Of a stretch of DNA of 52,207 nucleotides, positions 34,718 to 43,007 are shown in pieces (position 1 is the first letter of the stretch; each line of letters begins with the position of its first letter). A program made the position numbers and the translations under genes. The stretch lies in assembly GCF_030124325.1 (NCBI RefSeq), contig NZ_JASKLR010000032.1, positions 1 through 52,207 on the forward strand, given 5' to 3'. Under the pieces are notes generated by a model. It worked only from the letters and a program-made list of their open reading frames with translations. It was not told the DNA's origin and searched no databases. This DNA is from Sinorhizobium sp. 8-89 (GTDB lineage Bacteria; Pseudomonadota; Alphaproteobacteria; Rhizobiales; Rhizobiaceae).

Positions 34718-35917
34718 ATGACAGGATCGGCAGTTCGGCTATCGAAAATCGCAAAGGGATATGGTGGGAGTCAGGTCCTTCGAGACATAGATCTGGCGAT
34801 TAATGCCGGTGAGTTTATGACGCTTGTCGGACCCTCGGGTTGCGGTAAGTCGACGCTGCTCAAGATTCTTGCCGGCCTTGACCAGGCGGACGGCGGATCG
34901 ATCGAGATAGGCGGCAGAGTGGTAAACGGGCTCCGCCCCAGCCAACGCAACATTGCCATGGTGTTTCAGTCCTACGCACTTTATCCGCATATGCGGGTCC
35001 GGGACAACCTCGCAATGCCTCTGATCATGGCGAACTTGCCATTCGTTGCGCGCATGCCTGTAATCGGCGGCCTGGTGCCGGGCATGAGCGCAAAACGCCG
35101 GCAGATCAACTCGACTGTCGGAGAGGTGTCGAAGTCGCTCGGCATGGAAGCGCTGCTTGAGCGCAAGCCGAGTGAGTTGTCAGGGGGGCAACGGCAGCGC
35201 GTAGCGCTCGGACGTGCGATGGTACGTCAACCTGGCGTCTTTCTGATGGATGAACCGCTATCCAACCTCGATGCGGCTCTTAGGACGCAAGTCCGAACCG
35301 AACTGGTCGAGCTGCAAAGACGCCTGAATGCCACCTTTCTCTACGTCACGCATGACCAGGTCGAAGCCATGACGATGTCCGGAAAGATCGCGATCATGAT
35401 GGACGGCGCCATCGTGCAAGTTGCCACACCCGCGGTGATTTATGCCGCGCCCGCGGACGTTCGTGTGGCGCGTTTCATCGGGTCGCCGCCGATCAACATC
35501 CTGCCGGCCGAGATCGGCGACCGGGGCGAGCTTCATCTCTTCGGTGAAAGCCAAAACTTGAGGACGGGTTTAATGGCGGGCGATCAAGCCCAGATAGGCA
35601 TTCGGCCCGAGGACGTGACCTTTGTTGCCCAGACCCACCTGCGCGGCGCCTGTCCCTATTACGAAGGGCGCATACGTCTGATCGAGAACCTTGGGAACGA
35701 GGTTATCCTTTATCTTATGCTCGCCGGCGACAAGCAAATTCCCGTGACTGCACGCCTGCCGCAGCGGGAATGGTCGCAGATCCGGGAGAAAAGCAGCGAT
35801 CCTGACCTTGTCCGGGTCGGGCTGTCTCCAGAGCGCTTTCTCGTGTTCAATTCGGCCGGCCGGCTCCTCCGATCTGAGGAAGTACAAATTTCGAAGCGAC
35901 TTGAGGCGGTGTCATGA
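34718..35917 (+). CDS. ABC ATPase, UgpC/MalK-like
   Basis: A 399-residue ATPase with Walker A GPSGCGKST, signature LSGGQRQR, Walker B FLMDEPLSNLD and switch His in VTHDQVEA, with a C-terminal TOBE domain (GIRPEDVTF). An insert of about 30 residues after the Q-loop (AMPLIMANLPFVARMPVIGG) is longer than in typical MalK proteins. Its stop overlaps the first permease start (ATGA). It energises import of a carbohydrate or phosphodiester. Confidence 0.92.
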   Translation: MTGSAVRLSKIAKGYGGSQVLRDIDLAINAGEFMTLVGPSGCGKSTLLKILAGLDQADGGSIEIGGRVVNGLRPSQRNIAMVFQSYALYPHMRVRDNLAMPLIMANLPFVARMPVIGGLVPGMSAKRRQINSTVGEVSKSLGMEALLERKPSELSGGQRQRVALGRAMVRQPGVFLMDEPLSNLDAALRTQVRTELVELQRRLNATFLYVTHDQVEAMTMSGKIAIMMDGAIVQVATPAVIYAAPADVRVARFIGSPPINILPAEIGDRGELHLFGESQNLRTGLMAGDQAQIGIRPEDVTFVAQTHLRGACPYYEGRIRLIENLGNEVILYLMLAGDKQIPVTARLPQREWSQIREKSSDPDLVRVGLSPERFLVFNSAGRLLRSEEVQISKRLEAVS

Positions 35918-36837
35918 CTTCGTCCGTGGCCTCTGATGCCCCGGCAAAAAAACATGGGGTGCTCCAAAACGTCGGCCGGATGAACTCGGCTTACTTGTTC
36001 GCTCTGCCAGCCGCCACACTGCTTGCTATCGTGGTCCTTGCTCCAATAGCCATCGTGATTGGATTGAGCTTCTCCGATTACAGCCTGGGAGCAACGGAGT
36101 GGTCGCTGATCGGAATTCGCAACTATACCGCTCTCGTCCATGATCGTAGCTTCCTGAATGCGTTGTCGAACACCGCCCTCTATGTTTCTGTCGTGGTGTC
36201 GATGTCGGTATTGCTTGGATTGCTGTTGGCGATCCTGGTTCACGGCACGGGCCGTCTGAGGCGTCTTTACGAAGTCATCTTTTTTCTGCCCGTCGCCAGC
36301 ACGCTCGTCGCGCTGGGGCTTGTCTGGAAGTTCATGCTGCATAATCGTATCGGGCCCGTGAATGAGCTCATCTCCTTCCTCGGATTCCAGCGCGTCGACT
36401 TCTTCAATAATCCATCGATCGCGATCTTCGCGCTGGCCGCGATCGGCGTCTGGCACCTGGTCGGCTTCAATATGATACTGTTTCTGGCCGGGCTCACCGG
36501 GATCCCCTGGGATCTTTATCAGGCGGCTGCGATCGATGGTGCCGACGGCTTTTGGGATCGCCTGTTTCGCGTCACCTGGCCGATGCTCGGACCAACGACG
36601 ATATTTGTAACCATCACCTCGACGATCACGGCCTTCCAGGTCTTCGACACCGTAGCCGTCATTACGCATGGCGGGCCAGCGGGATCGACCGACGTCATCC
36701 TCTACCAACTCTACCAGGCGAGCTTCCAATATTTCGAGACGGGCTATGCCTCAGCGCTCACCGTCGTCTTCCTGATCATCATGATGGCGATCTCGGCTGT
36801 GCAGATCTTTGCCGCGAGGGGGGTGCATTACTCATGA
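35914..36837 (+). CDS. ABC permease, UgpA/MalF-like
   Basis: A 307-residue permease with six membrane helices. The EAA loop is YQAAAIDGADGFWDRLFRVTWP, and FQVFDTVAVITHGGPAGSTD is typical of the CUT1 sugar family. It is coupled to both neighbours by ATGA overlaps. Confidence 0.92.
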   Translation: MTSSVASDAPAKKHGVLQNVGRMNSAYLFALPAATLLAIVVLAPIAIVIGLSFSDYSLGATEWSLIGIRNYTALVHDRSFLNALSNTALYVSVVVSMSVLLGLLLAILVHGTGRLRRLYEVIFFLPVASTLVALGLVWKFMLHNRIGPVNELISFLGFQRVDFFNNPSIAIFALAAIGVWHLVGFNMILFLAGLTGIPWDLYQAAAIDGADGFWDRLFRVTWPMLGPTTIFVTITSTITAFQVFDTVAVITHGGPAGSTDVILYQLYQASFQYFETGYASALTVVFLIIMMAISAVQIFAARGVHYS

Positions 36838-37706
36838 CATCCGCCAAACACGACGTGTCCGTGAGGAGCCCTCGATCGCTCCCACCCACGCCCTTTTTCG
36901 CAGCCGCGTCCAAACACGGACTGCTGTTGATATTCGCAGCGATCATCCTTCTTCCGTTCGTCTGGATGATCTTGGCAGCGGTGAAGAATCCTGCAGACAT
37001 CTTTTCCGATCCGTTCTCGCTCGACCCGGCGAAGCTGCATGCCGGCGAAAACTTCGGCAAGGCACTCAACGCCGCACCGATGGGCCTGTTCATGCTCAAC
37101 AGTCTGATCGTGGTCGTCGGGGTCCTGAGCGTACAGCTCATCACCTCCATTGCCGCGGCCCATGCGCTTGCGCAAATGAAGTTCCGCGGACAGGCGCTGA
37201 TGTTCGGACTTGTGTTGTTTGCCCTATGCATCCCGGTTCAGGTCCCGGCCCTGCCGATGTATATCGCACTGGCGAAACTTGGACTGCTCAACAGCTATTT
37301 TTCGCTGATGTTTCCCTGGTTCTTTTCGGCTTTCGCGATCTTCCTCTTCCGTCAACAGTTCCGCACTTTTCCCCGCGAGATCATCAATGCCGCCAGAATC
37401 GACGGTTTTACGGAAATCGAGATCATCGTTCGCCTCATCGTACCAAGCGCTCTGCCGGCAATCGCCGCCTTCTCGGTTTTCTCCGTCACCGCTCACTGGA
37501 ACGATCTCTATTGGCCGCTGATCGTCGTCAATGTCACCGACAGGATGACGGCGCCCCTCGGCCTCTTGAACTTCCAGTCAGCAGAAGGCGTCAGCTATGG
37601 CCCTCTGATGGCTGCGGCAACCATCATCACCTTGCCGCTGATCTGCGTCTTCCTTCTGGCGCGACGGTATTTTGTTGAAGGGGTGACGATGACCGGAGTG
37701 AAGTGA
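36834..37706 (+). CDS. ABC permease, UgpE/MalG-like
   Basis: A 290-residue permease with six membrane helices. The EAA loop is INAARIDGFTEIEIIVRLIVP, and FSVTAHWNDLYWPLIV is a CUT1 hallmark. ATG 36834 overlaps the preceding stop. It partners the UgpA-like permease. Confidence 0.92.
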   Translation: MTSAKHDVSVRSPRSLPPTPFFAAASKHGLLLIFAAIILLPFVWMILAAVKNPADIFSDPFSLDPAKLHAGENFGKALNAAPMGLFMLNSLIVVVGVLSVQLITSIAAAHALAQMKFRGQALMFGLVLFALCIPVQVPALPMYIALAKLGLLNSYFSLMFPWFFSAFAIFLFRQQFRTFPREIINAARIDGFTEIEIIVRLIVPSALPAIAAFSVFSVTAHWNDLYWPLIVVNVTDRMTAPLGLLNFQSAEGVSYGPLMAAATIITLPLICVFLLARRYFVEGVTMTGVK

Positions 37707-37792
37707 CCTCAGTCCGCGTCAGGCGAATTCCTGGCAGCCTGCTACCCAAAAATCTCTCTGTTTCCAATCAACTCAGCGAAAGGAATATCGCG

Positions 37793-39073
37793 ATGAGACA
37801 GACCTTGGCTTTCCTGTTGGCAGCCGGCTTGACGGCGGCTGCGGTGTTTAGCGCCGCTCCGGCACACGCAGAAACGACCCTGGAGGTCGTGCATGCCTAC
37901 GGCGCATTCCGCGAACGATTCTACCAGCCGCTCGCCGATGCGTTCATGAAGGAGCACCCCGACATCAAGATCAAGTTTCGCGCCCCGGCGACTGACTACT
38001 ATGAAGGGCATTTGGCCGTCGCCCGCGAGGCTATGACCGGTCAGACGCCAGACATTTTCTTCGCCGGCATGAACCTTCTTCCTGATCTCGTATCGACGCT
38101 GGCCCCGCGTCATCAAATCACAGACATGAAGCCTTTGCTGGACCAGGAAGGCCAGGCCTGGGTTGATGACAACTATGACGCGAACGTGCTCGAGCTAGGA
38201 CGCTTTGGCGGGCACCAGTGGGGCCTGCCGTTCAACGCCTCCACGCCGATTGCATATTTCAATGCCGACCTCATGAAGAAGGCCGGCCTGGCCCCTCAGA
38301 AGCTTCCGAAGACCTGGGACGAGTTCATCGAGGCTGCAAAGAAGATCAAGGCGGCCAACGGCGACGTCGACGGAATGCAGATCAACCTCGCCCTCGGTGA
38401 CTGGTTCTGGCAGGCCATGGTCTACAGCAATGGCGGCACGATGATGAGCCCCGACAGGAGCAAGGTCACCTATGGTGACGAGGCGGGCCTGAAGGCGGCC
38501 ACCACCGTGCGCCGTCTTGTCGAAGAAGTGGGCATGCCCTGGATTGATGAAGACGCCGGCATGGCGCAGTTTGCGGCAGGCAAGCTCGGTATTTTCATCG
38601 GTTCGACCGGCGACATTCGCACCATGGACGAGGCCATCGGCGGAAAGTTCAAGTTGATCACGGGCACCTTCCCGATGGGAGCGGAAGACGGTCACGTTCC
38701 AACCGGCGGCAACTTCGCGACGATCCTGACTCAGGATCCTGAAAAGCAGAAGGCAGCGTGGGAGTTCGTGAAATTTCTCACCAGTCCCGCCGGCCAGAAG
38801 GTAACTGTCCTCGGCTCCGGTTATATGCCGACCAACAAGCAGGCTTTGAAGGACGAATATCTTGGTGAGTTCTACGCGTCGCATCCCGATTGGAAGACCA
38901 GCTTGACGCAGTGGCCGATTGCCGTCGCTTGGTTCGGCTACCCGAACGTCAAGAGCATTAAAGTCTGGAAGGCCCAGTCCGAGGTCCTATTCCGGATCGG
39001 AAATGGTGATGTTTCGCCAGCAGATGGTCTGAAGGAAATGGTTCAGTCGACCGAGTCCATAATCAAAGAATAA
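37793..39073 (+). CDS. ABC substrate-binding protein, UgpB-like (CUT1)
   Basis: A 426-residue periplasmic binding protein with a Sec signal (MRQTLAFLLAAGLTAAAVFS ... AHA, cleaved before ETTLEVVH). The family region NAWVDD-like EGQAWVDDNYDANV and GLPFNASTPIAYFNADLMKK is close to glycerol-3-phosphate binding proteins. ATG 37793 is preceded by GAAAGGA; the in-frame start at 37703 has no signal peptide. The phosphodiesterase gene 85 bp downstream suggests that the ligand is a phosphodiester. Confidence 0.9.
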   Translation: MRQTLAFLLAAGLTAAAVFSAAPAHAETTLEVVHAYGAFRERFYQPLADAFMKEHPDIKIKFRAPATDYYEGHLAVAREAMTGQTPDIFFAGMNLLPDLVSTLAPRHQITDMKPLLDQEGQAWVDDNYDANVLELGRFGGHQWGLPFNASTPIAYFNADLMKKAGLAPQKLPKTWDEFIEAAKKIKAANGDVDGMQINLALGDWFWQAMVYSNGGTMMSPDRSKVTYGDEAGLKAATTVRRLVEEVGMPWIDEDAGMAQFAAGKLGIFIGSTGDIRTMDEAIGGKFKLITGTFPMGAEDGHVPTGGNFATILTQDPEKQKAAWEFVKFLTSPAGQKVTVLGSGYMPTNKQALKDEYLGEFYASHPDWKTSLTQWPIAVAWFGYPNVKSIKVWKAQSEVLFRIGNGDVSPADGLKEMVQSTESIIKE

Positions 39074-39158
39074 GTAAGCAAAGACGGGGAGGGCGTTGAT
39101 GCTTTTCCCTGTCCTCCGGCCGTTTTCACCTTTTAGCCACCTTTGAAGGTCAGTACAG

Positions 39159-39992
39159 ATGCTGAAAATTATCCACGTCAGCGATACGCATGTTGCGCCG
39201 TTCGGCCAAGCCGTTGTGGGACTCAATCCTTGCGCTCGGCTGAGCTCAGTTGTCAGCTCGATCAATCGGCATCACAGCGATGCGGCGGTTTGTGTTATTA
39301 CCGGTGACCTGACTGACCGGGGAGAAGTCGCGGCGTATGAGACGCTCGCCGAGATCTTGAGCGAGTCTCGTGTCCCTTGTCGCTTGCTCCTGGGCAACCA
39401 CGATAACCGTCCGAACTTTCGGCGTGTGTTTCCCAACGAACCCGTCGATCGATTTGGCTTTGTTCAGTCTGCAATGGATCTCGACGACGTGCGCCTAATC
39501 TTTCTTGATACTCTCGATGATGATCATCCAGGTTGGGGGCGCATGTGCGCCGAACGCATACAGTGGCTGGAAGAGGTTTTTAAGGACAAGGCGGCGAGTA
39601 GATCGCTTATTTTCATGCACCACCCTCCATTCTCAGTGGGGGTGCCAATCTTCGACGACATCATGCTCAACGAGCCGCATCCGTTCCTGTCAACAATCAA
39701 GGCTGAAAAGTCCATTTTGCACATCGCCTTTGGACATCTTCATTTAACGACAAGCGGAATTTGGCACGGCATTCCCTTTAGCTGCAATCGGGGCGTTTCC
39801 CATCGTATCGCATTGAGCTTTAAGCCGGGCGTGACCGAGTTCATGGAATCCGAACCGACTTATGACATCATCACAGTTACCGAGGCTGGAGTTCTTGTGC
39901 ATCACACGTCTCCCGTGACCGATGGCGACATTATCGCCCGGGAATATCCCACGGACGATGGGATGGGCCGCCTCGAGTTCACGCGCCCCTAA
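39159..39992 (+). CDS. Class III cyclic-nucleotide/glycerophosphodiester phosphodiesterase
   Basis: A 277-residue binuclear metallophosphoesterase. The metal-ligand motifs are VSDTH (Asp9, His11), GDLTD (49-53), GNHD (79-82), FMHHPP and FGHLH. This is the CpdA/GpdQ group, which hydrolyses cyclic AMP or glycerophosphodiesters. No signal peptide, so it acts in the cytoplasm after uptake. Directly downstream of a glycerol-phosphate-type importer, a diester nutrient is more likely than cAMP as its substrate. The HAD phosphatase across the locus could finish dephosphorylation. Confidence 0.87.
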   Translation: MLKIIHVSDTHVAPFGQAVVGLNPCARLSSVVSSINRHHSDAAVCVITGDLTDRGEVAAYETLAEILSESRVPCRLLLGNHDNRPNFRRVFPNEPVDRFGFVQSAMDLDDVRLIFLDTLDDDHPGWGRMCAERIQWLEEVFKDKAASRSLIFMHHPPFSVGVPIFDDIMLNEPHPFLSTIKAEKSILHIAFGHLHLTTSGIWHGIPFSCNRGVSHRIALSFKPGVTEFMESEPTYDIITVTEAGVLVHHTSPVTDGDIIAREYPTDDGMGRLEFTRP

Positions 39993-40341
39993 ACGATGTT
40001 AAAATGTAAGGAGCAGCGGATGCCAGCTGCTCGCGGATTGAATGCACCCCTGAACGTTGGATGAGTTGGCGAAGCTGATTGATCGTTCTCTCGAGTTATT
40101 TCCTGTGCTTGTAGAGAGTTACGGCGCATTTCAAGGAGCCGTCCGCGAGGCAGGTATCTGCCTCGGGATTCCTTCTCCGCTCCTGCCGACCTGGCCCTCC
40201 CTGATCATTCATGTTAGCTCGAACTTAGCCAGGCACGTCGGATTCGGTTCATGCACTCGCAGGTAATTGTTTTTCGAATCGATTGTGCTGCGATGGACCG
40301 GCTTAGCCGGGAAAACTAGCTTCGATCGCAAGGATGTGCCT
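39993..40341. other. Convergent intergenic region
   Basis: 349 bp between the phosphodiesterase gene and the convergent GNAT gene. The only notable structure is the hairpin at 40146-40165. A 69-codon plus-strand ORF (40057-40266) has no recognisable features and is not called. Confidence 0.4.
40146..40165. terminator. Hairpin between convergent genes
   Basis: Perfect 8-bp stem CGAGGCAG / CTGCCTCG with loop GTAT, about 175 bp beyond the end of the minus-strand operon and 155 bp after the phosphodiesterase stop. No clear T-tract. Confidence 0.4.
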
Positions 40342-40800
40342 TCAAGCAGCGGACAATGTCCATCGCGTTTTCGTGACCGGTATGGCGCCGAGAGAGCTAT
40401 AGAACGCCTTTGCGATCTGGTTCGAAAGAATCGTCTGCCACTGAATCTCTCGGCACCCATGCTCCCGCGCAAACTCTATCAACCTCAGTATCATCGAACG
40501 ACCAATGCCGAGACGCCGAACCTCGGGCTTGAGGTAGATGCAGTCCAAAAATACGTATGGTCTTGCAGACCACGTTGAGATGGCGACTTGGGCTGTCATG
40601 TAGCCTCTCAGCGTACCGGGTGCCGCCGTACCTTCGTCGCAGACCCAGCCATGGAGCTGTGGCGGCGCTCCAAAGAACGCGGAACTCCAGTGCGTGGCTT
40701 GGTCGCTTTCAGAGATCACCGATCCTTCATATGCTGCGTGCTCGGAGCAAAGACTAAGAAGCTCAGAGAAATCTTCGGGAAGTATGGGGCGAATTTCCAA
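40342..40800 (-). CDS. GNAT-family N-acetyltransferase
   Basis: A 152-residue acetyltransferase. The acetyl-CoA-binding motif A is YLKPEVRRLGIGRSMILRLI, and motif B is IAKAFYSSLGA. Chosen start is TTG at 40800 (giving MEIRPILPEDF), preceded by GAGAAGGA; an in-frame ATG at 40896 would put the start inside the GMC gene. Last gene of the seven-gene operon, 40 bp after the GMC stop. In a biosynthetic operon such an enzyme could modify the product or protect the host from it; this is inference. Confidence 0.8.
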   Translation of the reverse strand: MEIRPILPEDFSELLSLCSEHAAYEGSVISESDQATHWSSAFFGAPPQLHGWVCDEGTAAPGTLRGYMTAQVAISTWSARPYVFLDCIYLKPEVRRLGIGRSMILRLIEFAREHGCREIQWQTILSNQIAKAFYSSLGAIPVTKTRWTLSAA

Positions 40801-40840
40801 AGTGTCCTTCTCCTCATCGTTGCGGAAGAGCGGTGCATGG

Positions 40841-42544
40841 CTAAAGGGCGCGCATAGTGGCTTTGAGATGTTGGGCCAGGCGAAGGGAGAGCGCACATAT
40901 CGTCAATGTCGGATTCGCCGCTGCTCCGGTCGGAAACACTGCGCTCCCAGCAACGAAGAGATTCCTGTGGTGATGTGCCGTACAATTTGCATCTACTACC
41001 GACGTCGTCGGATCGTTTCCCATTACAGTAGTGCCCATGATATGACTACCACCAGCATCCGATGCCGTTCGATCATCTTGTATGTGAATGCCGATATCAG
41101 TTACGTTGCAGCCTAGTTTACGGAAGATCTCTCGATGAAGGCGTGCTGCCGCCGCGATCCCATGACGGCTGTATTTGTCGAGTCGGAACTGGATTTTCGG
41201 GCGAGGCAAGCCAAGGCGGTCGATCTCGGAGGATAATGCAACCCGATTGGCTGGGTCTGGAAGCATTTCTACAACGCTCTGCAGGGCAAATTGGCGAATT
41301 CCTAGTCGGTGTACGTTATTGAAAAGATCCTCGCCGATAAGGTGCTGCTGGTCGACCAGCTCAAGCAAACCGACCGCAGCCGAGGATAGGGGCTTGTATT
41401 CAAACGGCGCGCCACTCACGTTGCGCCAGCCGTCATTGCGCAATGCGGTCCGAAAGGCTGCCCGATCTCGCCGAAACGGTCCGTCGCGGAAGAGCTCAAT
41501 CCCGGATGTCGATTGTGGTCCCCTGTAGGGAAAGATTTGATCTGGCACGATGGCCCACGAGTGCTTTTCCACATGATCCATAAGATTCCGTCCGACGAGA
41601 CCACTTTCATTCGCCAAACCTGCGGCACGTTGATGATTTGACTGTAATAGCAGCCTCGGTGTTTCTATTCCGTTTGCAGCCAATACGAACGCGCGGGCCT
41701 GGACGCGCCCAGTCGATCCATCGCTGGTCTCGAACCAAGCCGACGTTATTCGGCCATCCTCCGACGCATCCAGCTTCGAGACTGCAGAGCCGGCAAGCAA
41801 CTCTGCCCCGTTCAACAATGCAAGTCGTAAATGGACCAAGGGATCGTATTTAGCCCCGGCAGGACAAAGGGGCACGCAGGACGAATAACCCTCGCAAAGT
41901 GGACGACCATTGTAGCCGTCGACTGAATTGCGAGCTTGAGGAGTAGGTACGATGCTGATTTCCCGGGAGTCAAAATGCAGCCCCCCGATCCGGTCGATTA
42001 CATATTTATCAGCGTAGCTTTGCGGGATGGCCGGCATCGGAAAGGGCTTACTTCTTGATGAGTTCAAAGAAGTGTCGGCTTCCGGACTGCCGGCCACCCC
42101 AATTGCCTCTTCAGCCGCACAATACCATGGCTCTAAGTCATCATACGAGACGGGCCAATCTCGCCCGCGGCCGTACATCGTCTGCATCAGAAAGTCGTTC
42201 GGGCACATTCGCAGGGCCGTTCCCAACCAGGCGAGGCCGGTTCCGCCAGTAAGACGCATATACTGGCCTTCAAAACGGTCGGCTGCGGCTTCTTGGATAT
42301 AAGATCCGGATTTGTAGCCTCTGTCTTGCGGCGCAATGAGATCTGTATAAGGGGCGAAGACTTCAGCTTCGTCCGAATTGGCAAAGGTCTCGCGCCGCCT
42401 TTGCCTAGCGTGCGTCTCGTCGTCCATTGGCAAACCAGCTTCGATTAGCACAACGTCCATGCCGGCCTGAGCCAAGGAATTTGCGATCAGGGATCCCGCG
42501 AAGCCCGATCCGATTATCGCCACATCGCGGAGGTTAGTGCTCAT
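40841..42544 (-). CDS. GMC-family FAD-dependent sugar/alcohol dehydrogenase
   Basis: A 567-residue GMC oxidoreductase. The N-terminal FAD motif GSGFAG is at residues 12-17 with Glu35 after it. MRLTGGTGLAWLGTALRM is the substrate-loop region. The C-terminal part has GGSHIMGTTVMG and NLFVAGSAVFPTGAAANPTL with the active-site pair region. It resembles flavin subunits of membrane sugar dehydrogenases and the dehydrogenases of aminoglycoside pathways (Neo11/TobQ type), which make a carbonyl for an aminotransferase. ATG 42544 overlaps the small-subunit gene. No Tat signal is seen, so it probably acts in the cytoplasm unless carried by a partner. Confidence 0.88.
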   Translation of the reverse strand: MSTNLRDVAIIGSGFAGSLIANSLAQAGMDVVLIEAGLPMDDETHARQRRRETFANSDEAEVFAPYTDLIAPQDRGYKSGSYIQEAAADRFEGQYMRLTGGTGLAWLGTALRMCPNDFLMQTMYGRGRDWPVSYDDLEPWYCAAEEAIGVAGSPEADTSLNSSRSKPFPMPAIPQSYADKYVIDRIGGLHFDSREISIVPTPQARNSVDGYNGRPLCEGYSSCVPLCPAGAKYDPLVHLRLALLNGAELLAGSAVSKLDASEDGRITSAWFETSDGSTGRVQARAFVLAANGIETPRLLLQSNHQRAAGLANESGLVGRNLMDHVEKHSWAIVPDQIFPYRGPQSTSGIELFRDGPFRRDRAAFRTALRNDGWRNVSGAPFEYKPLSSAAVGLLELVDQQHLIGEDLFNNVHRLGIRQFALQSVVEMLPDPANRVALSSEIDRLGLPRPKIQFRLDKYSRHGIAAAARLHREIFRKLGCNVTDIGIHIQDDRTASDAGGSHIMGTTVMGNDPTTSVVDANCTAHHHRNLFVAGSAVFPTGAAANPTLTICALSLRLAQHLKATMRAL

Positions 42545-43007
42545 AGCGTCGCTCGCTTCGCCGATCTGGCCGATCACGTTGTCGAGGTTTGCAGGCCCAA
42601 TCGGCAAATTCACCATCACCCCGCGTCATCGGCGAATGAACACCGAGTGCCCTCCAAACGAGCGCATCCTCATGTTGCCTCCAACCACAACGTTTCCAAT
42701 GGCCATCGACGCAAATCGATCCCAGGTAAAAGAGATAGAGGATCTGCTTGAGCGTCGCAGCAAACTCGCCATTGCTCCGAAGTGCTTGGCAACGCAACGC
42801 GATATCCCCTGGTCCGCTTTCTTCGCGGAGCATTTTGTATGCCTTAAGGAGTTGATCGATATCGCCCACAGCAGCCTTTTCAGCTCTCAAAATAGACAGG
42901 TTGAGAGCGAGAAGCTGAGTGTCAAAATCATCGAAGCCGGTAAGCTCACAGACCAGCAGGCCGAACAGTGTCATTTCCGATTGCGATGGCGAAGTCATTG
43001 CGGTCAT
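42534..43007 (-). CDS. Small subunit of GMC-type sugar dehydrogenase
   Basis: A 157-residue protein. LVCELTGFDDFDTQLLALNL near the start and LKQILYLFYLGSIC, then EDALVWRALGVHSPMTRGDG and FADWACKP, match the small (gamma) subunits of FAD-dependent sugar dehydrogenases as I know them. Those usually have a Tat signal and a cytochrome partner; neither is evident here. ATG 43007 overlaps the fusion-protein stop (ATGA) and its end overlaps the GMC start by 11 bp, so the subunits are translationally coupled. Confidence 0.65.
   Translation of the reverse strand: MTAMTSPSQSEMTLFGLLVCELTGFDDFDTQLLALNLSILRAEKAAVGDIDQLLKAYKMLREESGPGDIALRCQALRSNGEFAATLKQILYLFYLGSICVDGHWKRCGWRQHEDALVWRALGVHSPMTRGDGEFADWACKPRQRDRPDRRSERRYEH

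Noticed and set aside
35710..36729. A 339-codon minus-strand ORF
   Set aside because: Antisense to the ABC ATPase and permease; rich in Arg, Asp and Gln, without motifs.
40057..40266. A 69-codon ORF between convergent genes
   Set aside because: Short, contains a hairpin, no ribosome binding site or recognisable motif.
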